DNA of 64,000 bases, taken from NCBI GenBank assembly GCA_032716605.1, contig CM064571.1:12469720-12533719 (forward strand), given 5' to 3'. Source of the DNA: Paralithodes platypus (taxonomy: Eukaryota; Arthropoda; Malacostraca; Decapoda; Lithodidae). Below the pieces are notes generated by a model. It was not told where the DNA came from, ran no database searches, and worked only from the letters and a program-made list of their open reading frames with translations. Position numbers and translations under genes: made by a program. Shown here piece after piece: positions 31,701 to 41,869 of the stretch (position 1 is the first letter of the stretch; each line of letters starts with the position of its first letter).

Positions 31701-33341
31701 ATGTCAGACTTAGATTACCTTGTTGCCACTCCAGACAGGAGGAAAAAGAACCAGTTATGTCACGTGAACCTTATTAAAGAGTATGTGAGGCGCCCCTCTG
31801 AGCCTCTCACTGTCCCTGTGTTGGCTTGTTGCGGCCGTAGTGGAGAAGGAGAAGGGGACAGTCAAGCTTCAGAGGAGGATAGCTGGGATCAACATGTTTC
31901 AGCGGATCAGTGGGCGGGGAACTCGAGCCTAAGGGCTGACGAGGCTATAGCTCATTTGCCTGAGCCGCAGTTTGATGCTATCCGTCAGTTGTTCGGTTCA
32001 TACCCCACTGTATTTGCTGAACACCCAGGCCTCACTACTCAGGCTATGCATGATGTTGACGTGGGGGACCATCTACCCTTTAAGTCAATCCCGTACCGTG
32101 TGCCCCCCATAAAACTACCAGCTCTGAGGGATGAGTTGGAGTATATGCTCGGTAGAGGGTTGATAGAGAAAGGCACAGTTAAGTGGACTTCCCCCGTAAC
32201 ACTGCAGCCTAAGCCAGATGGCAAGGTACGCTTTTGTATTGATTTCCGTAGGTTAAACGGTTTGACTCCAACTAACCCATATCCTCTTCCTCGGGGTGAT
32301 GATAGTGTTGACAAAATTGGTAATGCTCGTTTTTTGTCTAAAGTAGATTTAGTAAAAGGTTACTGGCAAGTACCTTTGTCCGAGCGTGCTAAAGAGGTAT
32401 GTGGTTTTGTTGTGGACGGGAGTACCTACCGGTGCAATGTTATGCCTTACGGACTTAAGAATGCACCAGCAACGTTTCAGAACCTGATGAATGAAATTGT
32501 AAAGGACATTCCGAATTGCACCGTATATTTGGACGATGTAATCATGTATGATGACGACTTTGAGAGCCATTGTGAGCACCTTGAGACCTTGTTCCGGAAA
32601 CTTAGTGAAGCAGGTCTGGTAGTAAATTTGGCAAAGTGTGACTTCGTAAAAGCCACTGTGCAGTACCTTGGGTTTGTAGTGGGAAGGGGACAGGTGTGCC
32701 CTCCTCAGAACAAGGTACAGGCTATCAATAAATTTCCGCACCCAACAACCAAGAAGCAGATTATGAGATTCTTGGGTATGATAGGCTACTACAGACGCTT
32801 CATAAAAGGTTACTCAACGGTGTTGGCACCTCTCACAGATTTGTTATCTAAAGACAAAAAGTGTTTGTGGGCACCTGAGTGTGAAAAGGCTTTCACTTTG
32901 GTGAAACATTTGCTATGTACTCACCCGATACTCAGGGCCCCAGACTTTAACAGGCCTTTTCAGCTGGCAACAGATGCTAGTGGTGTAGGGGCTGGTGCCG
33001 TCTTGCTACAGACAGACAATGAAGGTGTGGAACACCCAGTAAGTTTCTTTTCTAAGAAGTTCAATGCTGCACAAAAGAACTATTCTACAATAGAAAAGGA
33101 ATTACTGGCGATTGTGCTGTCGCTCAGGCACTTCGAGGTGTATGTTCCAGCCTATGGCCCAGTCGTGGTTATCTACACTGATCATCACCCTTTGAGATTC
33201 CCGAATCAATTTCACAATCGCAATATGAGACTGACCAGGTGGTCTTTGATGTTGCAGGAGTATAACCTGGACATCCGTCATATTGCTGGATGTGACAATG
33301 TGATCGCGGATTGTTTATCAAGGGTGGATGATCAGTCGTAG
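28725..33341 (+). CDS. gag-pol: Gag-Pol polyprotein (gag, PR, partial IN, RT, RNase H), integrase core deleted
   Basis: One uninterrupted frame of about 1,538 codons. The ATG at 28,725 (MSCIS) is preferred over the GTG at 28,713 because the old copy starts at the same place. N-terminal domain ('SKGELISWVLRG'), Arg/Glu heptad repeat at about residues 160-200, capsid-like core, zinc knuckle CYQCHKKGHFARVC (459-472), protease 'RDTGASQTL' (Asp546) and a first integrase zinc-binding His (837). Then the sequence jumps at 'GHQGVLERW' straight to the third catalytic residue (Glu849). The GPY/F block ('YTGPYKIVEKMSDLDYLV'), RT with 'YLDDVIMY' (1268-1275) and RNase H ('ATDASG', 'YTDHHPL') follow, ending 'SRVDDQS'. 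Both catalytic Asp residues and the rest of the zinc site of integrase are absent. Confidence 0.93.
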   Translation: MSCISTDDEREMPFEGVLLVTSEEDARVFVSKRYHVTEERLTGVDVCGLHLIAKVLGISNVVGMSKGELISWVLRGRHGVSEERAFGGVPPQIPSHSTPTVPSTQLPEVSTLPQRDENWQIGVPSGGAHGGSPVFAPPPSVVAAPSSCLSPDMVFRLELAKIEARKQEIEARKQENETRRHEIEVRRQEDETRRHEAELRYDSEKYCAKLDLDKTRVTAQVREQSLAQLVKLVPVFSETEVTECFNRFEKKCREHNWPEEKWAALVSSRLTGKGLKAYDALPLESCIDYPELKRAVLRAYELQPETYRLKFRGVTKTREATFLEHARDLKDALKNWTRSEKAETAEQLTELFLLEQFYKCTGAEMTLTIKEKNPKTLQEAAEMADLRLSLIRGCGSAQRSEAGNKGRDAPSPPRVSDIPYANKYKSHDTKTDHKTSTVPFKKGPGPSQYQGKPKGELECYQCHKKGHFARVCPSKPPTAAVSLACNIGVSPKSSEFARGSSSEAEAQPMQKHLGGSNPAQDVFCDHRGRGCVMWAGRKHGVEVLRDTGASQTLMKNLTGYPINAARVVVVQGINVTRSYPLVRLELEMDGVAHELDVGIVEKLPVEGVDLLLGNDFAMPASEVLPLVVAERPADVSREEQEWVERCQTQPMACVVTRARAAKVSQPSPPSSDQRRNDQQEEAKAGVGFKSFDSAALLGDSVLAPLLNSGVAPGPVIESDEAGHDESPRQQRYVHRERQREQPSIGEGHALLREQLDRLAPSDIRRLQLEDPELQTCANGAVELDEDGDAQPGDFFYLEGILYRRFQDPKRSWQKGSGVVDQLVVPRECRDSLLRLAHDIPLAGHQGVLERWHATLKSMLRCYCADNGMDWDLGLPYVLFAAREVPGESLGFSPNELIFGHRVRGPLNMLKEIWEGTVQPCPLLKYVLESRERMLKSLEMAGRNLTESLMKDRYDRKVRLRKFTVGQEVLILLALVGNPLSAKYTGPYKIVEKMSDLDYLVATPDRRKKNQLCHVNLIKEYVRRPSEPLTVPVLACCGRSGEGEGDSQASEEDSWDQHVSADQWAGNSSLRADEAIAHLPEPQFDAIRQLFGSYPTVFAEHPGLTTQAMHDVDVGDHLPFKSIPYRVPPIKLPALRDELEYMLGRGLIEKGTVKWTSPVTLQPKPDGKVRFCIDFRRLNGLTPTNPYPLPRGDDSVDKIGNARFLSKVDLVKGYWQVPLSERAKEVCGFVVDGSTYRCNVMPYGLKNAPATFQNLMNEIVKDIPNCTVYLDDVIMYDDDFESHCEHLETLFRKLSEAGLVVNLAKCDFVKATVQYLGFVVGRGQVCPPQNKVQAINKFPHPTTKKQIMRFLGMIGYYRRFIKGYSTVLAPLTDLLSKDKKCLWAPECEKAFTLVKHLLCTHPILRAPDFNRPFQLATDASGVGAGAVLLQTDNEGVEHPVSFFSKKFNAAQKNYSTIEKELLAIVLSLRHFEVYVPAYGPVVVIYTDHHPLRFPNQFHNRNMRLTRWSLMLQEYNLDIRHIAGCDNVIADCLSRVDDQS
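31251..31271 (+). other. integrase deletion junction
   Basis: The codons for GHQGVLE join text that in the old copy lies about 450 bp apart: 'GHLGV' (codon for V at 9,004-9,002) and 'SQGVLE' (V at 8,553-8,551). Both sides share a GGG(T)GTG block, so recombination or template switching between short repeats is a likely cause. The frame is preserved. Confidence 0.85.
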
Positions 33342-33736
33342 GCTATCACAGGTGTGTGGGTTTGAGTGGAGGAAAATAGGCTGCCCTTATAGTGCAGCCG
33401 GGAAAAACATATTAAAATATAAAAATCATATAAAAACTCTTTCTTTTGATATAGGTAATCGTATAAGTTTGTCATAGCCTATAGAGTTTGAGTAGTCCAC
33501 GAACTATCAAACGGCTGAGCTGCTGTAAGCTCGCTCTGGGAGCATGATATTGTGTCTTTTTGCTATTGTTGGGAGGAGTTATAAAATGTGAATTTTTTTT
33601 TAATAATAAGATGTGTTTTGGTGATAAACTCAGCTTTGTTTTAGTGCCATGCGGTCGCTGGGTGTGAGGGGCTTGATGGGGTTCTGTGTTTGTCAGATTT
33701 TAGCTCAGGGTTGAGCAAGTAAAATCTTGGGGGAGG
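33342..33736 (+). other. 3' untranslated region and polypurine tract, young Gmr1-type element
   Basis: Non-coding, AT-rich. The 10 bases before the 3' LTR (33,727-33,736, TTGGGGGAGG) form the polypurine tract. Confidence 0.75.
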
Positions 33737-35591
33737 TGTGACGCATGTCCAGTGTGAGCATGCTGTACAGAACGCCTAGTCATGCCCCACTCTCGCTAGG
33801 ATCGTCAGGGCAGGAACTTTGGCTGTAGTCTATGTAGAGTTTCCTAACTTAGTTCATGTGAGCCGTTGTACTATAAGTAATATGAATATGTATTTTGTTT
33901 TCATCTGAGTCAACGAGTTCTATTTTATATCATTAGTTATAAGTATTGTGTGTAAAACTTATTTGTAATGATGGGAGAAGCAGCAGCCACAGTTGGGGGT
34001 CAGTGGGTGCGCCATGCGGGAGGTGGGCCTAACTCACTAGCACTCCCCCCTCCCCCCTCCCCTCAGTGCTAGGAAAGCCTTTGTCTATCCCAGAGGAGAG
34101 AGAGAAATTACGTAATGATTGTCAGTGGGCGGTCCTTAGTAGTTCACGTTGGGCTCACTAGAGGGCCGGGTATAAAAAGGGAAGTCTAGCCATTTTTTCA
34201 TCAGAACTCATTAGGCAGAGCGACTTCTCATTTCCCTTGCTAACTATATATATTCTTCTGACTGATGTGAACTTTCTCTACTACCTTACATTCTTATCTC
34301 CTCTTTTCCCTGCCTGTTTAACTTCCATGGTCCCGTTGGTGCAGAGCTAGTCAGCCAACGTATTATCGCTTGAGTTCTCACTAGATACTTGCCTATTAGA
34401 TAGCCTATTTTGGAAGGGTTAACTTAGAATAGGATTGATTTATGTTTGTTGCACTTGTATATGCATTTCCCTGTGTGTTATTATTATTATTCCTGTTTTC
34501 TGCTAGTCTAGGTAATGCTAGACTGGGGTAAGGCTTTTCTGTGTTACGAGTTGTTGTTTGATGCAGTGGTTAAGCGATAAACCTGCATACTCGTTTCGGT
34601 TCAGTGAAGCCTAGGTTGTCTTCGCGGCTGACTGTGTTGAGTTAATAATTTACAGTGCGTGAGGGCAAGAGCCTAACCACCCTGTATTTTATTAACAGTT
34701 TGTTTTTACTTTGTCAAGGAGCCGGGAGAAAACCAGATACAAGGGATCTGGATTTCTCAAAGTGCACTTGTTAGTTTTAACGTAATACTTTAAACAGTTA
34801 TGAGGACTTCGCTAGGCTACGAGCCGTTTTTGCTCAGTCACTGCTACCTTTTGCCCACAGTACCCCAGCTAGACTTTACTCGATTAGTAGATACAGAATA
34901 GTATTGAAGCTTTCCTTATGTATGATATTGTTTATGCACTATTGATTTCATGTGTTGCAAGCTTGGCTACTTTAGTGATTAGTGGCCCACGAGCACAATC
35001 CGAGTAGGCTATTGCCGTTGCATTTGCGGAGTACTTCTTTTTAATGTTTGCCATTTACTATTGCATATTCTTTTAATTATTCTTATGCCAATTTAAACCT
35101 TTAATAGTATTTAATTGCCAGTGTTTTTGCTTATTGAATTACTGTTCAAAATCCGATACGTACTTCTTACGAGCATCCGAGAAGCATCTAACTTTTTCAG
35201 AAGATTCCTTGCTCGATGCTTAAGGACTATTAATTAACGTAACGTAATAGTGCCGATCCGAAGTAGAGGGTGGAGGACTTCTTAAGTTCTTAGTCAAGGG
35301 TGGATTACTTCGGCTTCGGCCAACACTATTCTTTGGTGTTGTTGTTTCTTACTTCATTGTTTGATTGTTGACCAGACTAGATAATTCCTGTCTCTTTATT
35401 AGTCTGTTGTTGAACACTAGTACCGAGTTCTTGTATACCCCATTATAGCAGATTGAACTCTGGAGGGTATTGGTGTTTTTTGTTCGGCTGGCAGTCCTCA
35501 GGGGTTGGGATCGTGTGTTTCCGTTGTGGCAGCGAGCCGTATTCGAGTCTTGATTGAGAGCCCTTGTGTACCCGAGTGCCAGGTCGTAACA
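33737..35591 (+). repeat. 3' LTR of the young Gmr1-type element
   Basis: 1,855 bp, TGTGACGC...GTAACA, almost identical to 26,648-28,511. Open frames at 35,443-35,625 (minus) lie partly in this LTR and partly in the LINE and are not separate genes. Confidence 0.93.
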
Positions 35592-37205
35592 ACGTCGACG
35601 GTGATGGACTTAATTTCAAAGCCATGCTTGATATGAGATTCTAATAACGTAAGCGAGTCCAGACTAGATCGATCTTTCTGAGAGCCAAATTGGGTCGGAG
35701 TGAGAATAGTGTTTTGACGGAGGAACCAAGTGCGTCTAGTATTGACCAATTTCTCCATTAATTTACAAAGACAACTGGTGAGGGATATTGGTCTATAACT
35801 CGAGGGCAAGCTCGGGTCTTTTCCAGGTTTTGCAATTGGGACGACAATAGCATGTTTCCATGAGGTAGGAAATTGATGACGGATCCACACCTGATTATAA
35901 AATTGCAAGAGGTAGGATTTAGCAAGGGGGGCTAAGTTAGTGAGTAAGGCAAAACTTATGTTATCTTGGCCAGGAGCGGAGTTAGGACAATTGGAGAGTG
36001 CATGTTCAAATTCATCCATAGTAAAGCATGCATTATAATCAAAGGTGTCTGGTGAAGAGAAGTTGAGGGGGATCGACTCCATTTCAAGTTTATGGCGGCG
36101 GAAATTATCGTCTAACCTCTCATTACTGCTGACATGGGCAAGATGTTGACCCAAGAGGTTCGATATCTCAAGGGGATCGTGAACAGTACGGCCACCGTGT
36201 ACCAAAGCATGGCGCGGAGGGGCAATGTGAAGGCTGTTAATATTCCTGAATTTATGCCAAACGCATGATATTGGGGTAGACGGGGAAATGATGGAGACAT
36301 AAGTTTTCCAGGATTCGGATCTACTACGGATGACTTCTCGACGGAATTTAGCTGATAGTCGATTGTAGTGAGGTTTGATGGCAGATATATCCATCAATAA
36401 CGAGATGGAATGGCATAGAAGATCATCACGTAAAGCTAAGCGTGAACATAAAGAATTGTAACGTTTATTGAGACTATCGAGGCGGCGGCCTAATTCATGT
36501 TTACTTTTAGCAAGAGTGGATAAGGTGTTGTCCCACCAGGGGACTCGACGACGTAGGCGGGAAGAAGTCGTCTGGGGTATAGACTTAGTAGCTGCATTAG
36601 TAAAAAAATTAACGAGGAATGAATGCGTTTCATCAGGATCCCTTAAGGGATTAAAAAGGGGGATTTGTCTGGTGTGGAGGACATATGCGTCCCAGTCAGC
36701 TTTGTGGAAGTTATAGCGAGGGAGCGAAGGACATGGACGGAATTGCAAGTAAGATAGGATGACAGGAAAGTGATCGCTTGAGAACGTATCAACACAGACC
36801 AGCCACTCGAACTTATCAACAATTGCTGTGGAGCACAAGGTGACATCAACAGAGGAATAAGTATGATGGGAAGCAGAAAAGTAAGTGTGTGAGTCGGCCT
36901 CATTAAGGCAGCAAAGGTCACGGTTCAGAAGCAAATGTTCAATCTGCGAACCGGCTGTATCAGGATTGGAGGAAGTAGGGTCCCATATAGGGCTATGGGC
37001 ATTAAAGTCACCCAACAGTAAGATGGGAGAGGGTAGTGTAGAGAAAAACTGAGAAAGCAAGGAAAGCCTGTGGAGACGAGTGCGAGTGAGCGGGAGCACG
37101 ACAGGCGCCCGTCCGCTCTCCAGCACATCAGCCGGGGCACTGAGACTCTCACTCCATATCTCGCGAGACCTATGCAGCGCTGCCAAAGGCAAATGTAGCG
37201 CGACA
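35592..37205 (-). pseudogene. LINE-beta endonuclease and first part of RT
   Basis: Target-nicking endonuclease of the LINE. Starts 5'-truncated near 37,205. Seen: 'PILLLGDFNAHSPIWDP' (Asp-x-Asn), 'SHTYFSASHHTYSSVDVTL', 'DTFSSDHFPVILSY' (catalytic SDH), linker 'YNFHKADWDAYVLHTRQIPL', then RT blocks 'CPNSAPGQDNISFALLTNL', 'SWKHAIVVPIAKPGKDP' and 'YRPISLTSCLCKLMEKLVN'. Last comes 'FGSQKDRSSLDSLTLLESHI'. The reading frame is open to the LTR junction, so before the LTR insertion this half had no visible break except the 5' truncation. Confidence 0.88.
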
Positions 37206-37440
37206 TCGCTAATAATTAGTGAATACTTGCCGATGTTCTGGTGTCATTTTGAAGCTATTTTCTTCTATTTTTTTTTTTTTTTTGCTGAATACATTTCATT
37301 TCATTCAGGCACTTGCTTGAGCATTCAGAAGTGCCTGAAAGAGCCCTATAGGGGAAATATGGCCGCAGAGTAAGTGTTAATGGATTTCTTACCGAAAGAG
37401 AGGGTTAACTGTAGATCTGTAATATCCCGAGGCATTTTCA
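37206..37440 (-). other. 3' end of LINE-delta with poly(A) tail
   Basis: A plus-strand T-run at about 37,269-37,283 is the A-tail of a minus-strand element whose 3' region covers 37,284-37,440. It contains 'gcacttctgaatgctc' and its near repeat 'gcaagtgcctgaatg', a possible small hairpin. DNA at 37,206-37,268 is unassigned. Confidence 0.5.
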
Positions 37441-40400
37441 ACAGCCCATCAAGTTCTACCACGGGTTATGCAAGTTCGTCAGCCTGCTCATTGTCGAAAC
37501 TACGACAATGACCAGGCACCCAAATGAGAGAGAAAGAATGTACAAATTGAGTGTAACTTATTGATAATGCGGCCCTGGATTTCAAAAGAATCCGTTCTAC
37601 ATGAATCAATCGCCTGAAGGTCTGACTTAAAATCTGAAAAAAGGACAAATCTGTTATGTGGAGAAGTTTCAGCAAAATCAATGGCATGGTCAATCACAAA
37701 AAGTTCAGAAGTGAATACAGACGTATGTATTAGCAACCAGTACCTGAGGCGACAGTCAGTCAGCCACACTCTTGTACCCTCACATTCATCTGTCTTATAA
37801 CCATCAGTGTAGAGGTGGAAAGAAGCTAGGTGTCTAATGAGAACTGATCGAAAAAGCTGGCGAATTTCCAACTCCGGCACCTGATGTTTGGGAGAAGGGA
37901 GCCACTGCATGTCAACAGTAAAATTGGGCTGCTCCCTAGGCGCTATCTTTATTACAATCTGCTGATCAACATTAGAGAAGTCATAGCCTAGCTTTCATGT
38001 TAGGAAGTGAAGCTACACAGCCACTGACTTGAGGGCATCATGCAGCACATGCTCGTACTGCGCAGGAGGATCCCACAAGCCAGAAGATCAAGCGAATGTT
38101 TTCGATGCAAAGAGATGCCAAACGCTAGAAGCATGGGGTCACGACAGATACGGAGGGGAGACACAATAGCTCTTAATTCAATCTGCTCCACATGAGTACA
38201 CTGAAGGGCTCCAAGACACAGGCGCAAGTATATTTTCTGAAAAATATCCAACCTCCTCAAGGTAAGACCGGACGCCGACCCATACACCTGCGACCCATAG
38301 TAAATTTGTTAACAAAGATGGGACTTATACACCACCAGTAAAGATATTTGTCGGCTTGCCAATAACAGTCAAAGATATTAAAGGATAATTAACCTCTTAC
38401 TGCAAGAATTGATTAAGTAATTGACATGACCCTGCAATCAAAGTGCAGACCCAAGAACTTGACTGAATTTTTTAAAGGCAACGGTTCAATATCCAATATG
38501 ATTTTAAAATTAAGTATGTTAGGTCTACGAGTAAAAAATACACCGACAAACACGCTTAGTAGCAAACCACTTAGCCCCACCACAAGGCCTTAAGATGGAC
38601 AGAATCAAGGTCCACTTGAATCCTATCTATCTATATATCTATTGCCTGACGCCGTGATCCCCAAAGGGGTGGCCACGAACGAACCGCCCCCATGCACCTC
38701 TGTCCCCAGTCAGTCGATGCCCCTCCTCCCAACCAGCACCGATTTCATCCATATACTTCCTCACTCCATCCTTCCACCTCTCTTTCGGTTTACATCTCCC
38801 TCTCTGTCCTTCCACCTCGCTCTCGTACACCCTCTTAGTCATTCTCTCGCTTCCCATACGTTCCATATGGCCGAACCATCTCAAGGTGTTCCTTTTCACA
38901 CTTTCCAGCACATCTACCTCCACACTACACCTCCTTCTTACTTCCTCATTCGTCTGTCTATCCCTCCATGTAACTCCGCACACACTTCTCAAGTAACTCA
39001 TTTTCACCCCTCTCATTCTTGGTCTGAGTCTCTTCTCCAATGTCCATGCTTCACTTCCTTATTTCAGTGTCATCCATAGTCCCATCTTTACTCAACACAC
39101 TGCCCTGATACTTAAATGAGCTGACAATCTCCATAGCCTGACCATTCAACTTCACCTCCCGCTCTGTGGCTTCACCCCTTTCGAAGACCATAACCTTGCT
39201 CTTCCTCGCATTTACCTTCAGATTCCGATTTTCGCACACTGTTCCAAACACATTTACCAGACCCTGCAACTTACATTCATTATCGCTCATCAAAACTGTA
39301 TCATCAGCAAACAGCAGTACAGGTAGCTTCCACTCATTTCCTTCCCTTATCAGCGATACACCAACATCCACTGCTCTTCCTTGTATTTCTTTCATGACTC
39401 CATTCATGTATACAGTAAACAACCATGGTGACATCACACACCCCTATTTCAACCCAACATTCAGATAAAAAAACTCGCTCTGCTCATTCTCCACGCGTAC
39501 TGCCGCCTTTGCACCCTCATACATGCTCTTCACTGCTTTCAGCAACTTGCCATCTACTCCGTATATTCTAAGTACTTTCCACATACCTTCTCTATCCACT
39601 CTGTCATTGGCCTTCTCCAAGTCCATAAAGGCAACATACACCTTTTGTTACCTTTTCCAGATATTTCTCCACATCACAATTCAGGGTAAAAATCTGAGCT
39701 ACACATCCTCTTCCCTTTCTAAAACCGCCCTGGTCGTCACCTATCCATTTCTCCGTACTTTAATCCGCCCAGCTGAAAATTGCACATCGGGTGAGGAATG
39801 TCACAACGCGCAATCATCAGCGTACAGTGAGTATGTTTGAATCCCGGGGACAGGAGCGGAAAACAGAACATTATTAATCATTAAATAAAACAACGAAGGG
39901 CAAAGCACACTGCCTTGCGGCATCCCATTCTGGGCATAAACGTCCTATTTTACATTATGGGGCAACCTGATCAAAAATGATTGGTCAGAAAGGAAGCTAC
40001 AAATAAAAATAGGAAATATCCTACCTCTGAAACTGGAAGCATAAAGTTTCCTAAGTATTCCATGATGCCAGGTCATATCATTAGCTTTATGATTATCCCA
40101 AAAAATACCTATCATGAATTCTTTTTCGGCAAATGTCTCTACGATACAATGCTACAAATTCAATAAATGTTCTAGTGTACCATTGTGTTTACGGGACCCA
40201 CATTGCTGAAGTGAACATTTAACAAATTCTTTGACTCTAAAACAAAAAGAAATCTAACGTTAACCATTCTTTCAAAGGCCTTGCATAGATACTCCGTCAA
40301 CACAATAGAACAAATCAGCTTAGGATCTGTAAGGCAGCAAGTACTCTTTGGGTTCGGCATGATGTGCGCAAAGTGCCATGAGTTTGAAAACCCTTGAAAC

Positions 40401-41200
40401 GTCCATATCTCATTGTACAATGCTAACAGCTTAGTCAGGTTGTCCAGATAAAGATGCTGAATCATTCCGTAGGTGACTTGCAAAGTACCTGAATTCGAAC
40501 CTTTACAGGAATTTAGAGCAAGGAGAAGTTCTTTCATCCCAATCTCGCGGTTGTAATCTGAGTCTACATCTTCTGTGGCAAAGTCAAAATGATTCAGTTA
40601 TGCCTGCCATTTATGGTCTAAAAAACGGGGATCATTTTTGGGCAATCTGCTAACATTTGCAAACACCTGGTGATCATGTTGGCAACATCCACGGTATCAT
40701 CGATCACATTATGTTCACCCTGAGAGTGGTGACGGGTGAAGTTGTTATTTATGACAGTAATAGTGGATACAAACGTCTTTAAGTGGAGTGAATTTATTTA
40801 CATTGGACTCATAGAAACGCCAGACACTGCAATTTGCGGATCGAATTACTCTCCTTGCCTCAGCCCTAGCCTTCATAATAAGTAATGAGGTTGACGTCCA
40901 AAAGCTGTTTATAAAAAATCCTGAATCACCTATTACATATAGTGATCTCTTGTCGGCAGTCTGGTGATCACCACGGAACTTTATGCTTTGCGTGGACTGC
41001 TAAGTTTTAAAAGTAACAACCTCGGCTGCATGCAAAATGGAAGCCTGAACGTGTGTCACTTAGTCAGTAATGTCACTCCCTGAAGTATCTAAGGTAGCGA
41101 TTCTAAAGAAGGCACCATAGTCTGCTTTCTTAAAGTTAAATATATTGGTTGGCAGTAGAAGAGCTAAGTCACATTCATTAGAAGGACAGATCGGTTGAAG
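37441..41200 (-). pseudogene. LINE-delta (I-group, with RNase H), decayed, split by an RTE-like insert
   Basis: Minus-strand fragments in order from 41,200 down. The endonuclease-RT linker comes first ('FNFKKADYGAFFRIATL', about 41,080-41,150). Then RT start: 'FQGFSNSWHFAHIMPNPKS' and 'LTEYLCKAFERMVNVRF' at 40,172-40,537. RT thumb: 'MYGSASGLTLRRLDIFQKIY' at 38,000-38,287. RNase H: 'FHLYTDGYKTDECEG', 'SVFTSELFVIDHAID' and 'VLFSDFKSDLQAI' at 37,500-37,910, then 'WVPGHCRSFDNEQADELA' near 37,466-37,520. Related to LINE-beta in layout but clearly diverged. Many frameshifts. The middle is displaced by 38,626-39,775. Confidence 0.7.
38626..39775 (-). mobile_element. RTE-like LINE fragment 1
   Basis: Minus-strand RT remnants in order: 'AFMDLEKANDRVDREGMWKV' (39,444-39,641), 'KLPVLLFADDTVLMSDNE' (39,051-39,437), and the C-terminus 'SVCGVTWRDRQTNEEVRRR' and 'NTLRWFGHMERMGSERMTKR' (38,639-39,040). 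It ends in a (TAGA/TA)n-type tail at about 38,626-38,640. The 'RWFGHMERM' type C-terminus is typical of RTE-like elements. It is 5'-truncated near 39,775 and sits inside LINE-delta. It is split into several frames. Confidence 0.75.
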
Positions 41201-41224
41201 GCCACTTCCCATAGAATCGCTTCA

Positions 41225-41757
41225 AGTGCCACTCAACCTTGGAAGATTCCGGTGCTGTTCCTCCTTCTCCATCACCCTCTCAATTACTTATGCCTAATAT
41301 CCTAATCTCTTCTAGACATGTGGTTTCTTCCCTCACTGGGCTAAATACTATGGTGTTCGGACCAGATGGTGTCCCTCTGTTATACCGGTACAGTACTATC
41401 AAATTGTGCTTCTGTGCTGACTCCTTGTCTAGGTAAACTCTTCCACCTCTGTCTTTCACTGAATACCTTCACTTCTTGTTGAAAGTTTGCTCTCATTCAA
41501 GAAGGGTGACTGTTCTCAACCCTCCAAATATCGTTAATTTGCCCTCACATCTTGTTTTTCTAAAGTTATCGAATTTAGTCTTAATTCAAAATTGCTTAAT
41601 ACATTTTCAGATCCCCAGTATGGTTTCCTTAAACGACGCTCTACTGATGACCTCCTCTCCTACCTTACTAACTCTTAGTTATCGTTTTTTCGGGACTTCA
41701 GTGAGACTTTTTCCATTACACTAGATATATCAAATGCCTTTGATAGAGTCCATCATA
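41225..41757 (+). pseudogene. LINE-alpha fragment (RT region)
   Basis: Plus-strand text parallel to 52,580-53,045: 'DSGAVPPSPSPSQLLMPNIL', 'GLNTMVFGPDGVP', 'DPQYGFLKRRSTDDLLSYL'-like and 'SNAFDRVHHM' remnants. Truncated at both ends with several frameshifts. Confidence 0.65.
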
Positions 41758-41869
41758 TGTTAGGAGCAGTAAAGTACGACCACACTCAAGGGAGATATTG
41801 GTCCCTCTTCTCTGAGGACTATAATTAGAGAAGGTAAACTACTATATTTAAGAAGCATATGTCAAGAGA
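41758..41869. other. unassigned short interval
   Basis: No feature recognised between the LINE-alpha fragment and the tail of the RTE-like element. Confidence 0.4.

Larger units (their letters stand above)
26648..35591 (+). mobile_element. Gmr1-type Ty3/gypsy LTR retrotransposon, young copy with integrase-core deletion
   Basis: LTRs at 26,648-28,511 and 33,737-35,591 bound a 5.2-kb interior. Flanking 4 bp are ACGG (26,644-26,647) and ACGT (35,592-35,595). The original site reads ACGT when the LINE-beta frame is restored, so one base of the left copy has probably changed. PBS, polypurine tract and a single long gag-pol ORF are all present. By eye, the two LTRs differ by roughly ten substitutions and a handful of short indels over about 1.86 kb, so the insertion is recent. 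The integrase core is missing, so it cannot be autonomous. Confidence 0.93.
24597..37205 (-). mobile_element. LINE-beta (I-group non-LTR retrotransposon with RNase H), split by a Gmr1-type element
   Basis: The minus-strand LINE occupies 35,592-37,205 (endonuclease, RT start) and 24,597-26,647 (RT end, RNase H, 3' region). The two halves meet at the LTR element's insertion site. Without the insert and one target copy, the coding frame is continuous from 'SITVDV' on one side to 'FFDIQKAYD' on the other. It is 5'-truncated near 37,205, and its 3' end abuts TTAA-C copy 2 at 24,596. An RNase H domain after RT places it in the I group (I, Nimb, Outcast and similar); I cannot choose among them. Confidence 0.85.

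Noticed and set aside
29036..32741. Several 60-137-codon frames opposite the young gag-pol ORF
   Set aside because: Antisense shadows of a long coding frame.
26647..35590. Alternative LTR boundaries one base to the left with exact AACG duplication
   Set aside because: Possible, but it would give GT...AC ends. The TG...CA ends match the old element and leave ACGG/ACGT, one mismatch from the restored site.
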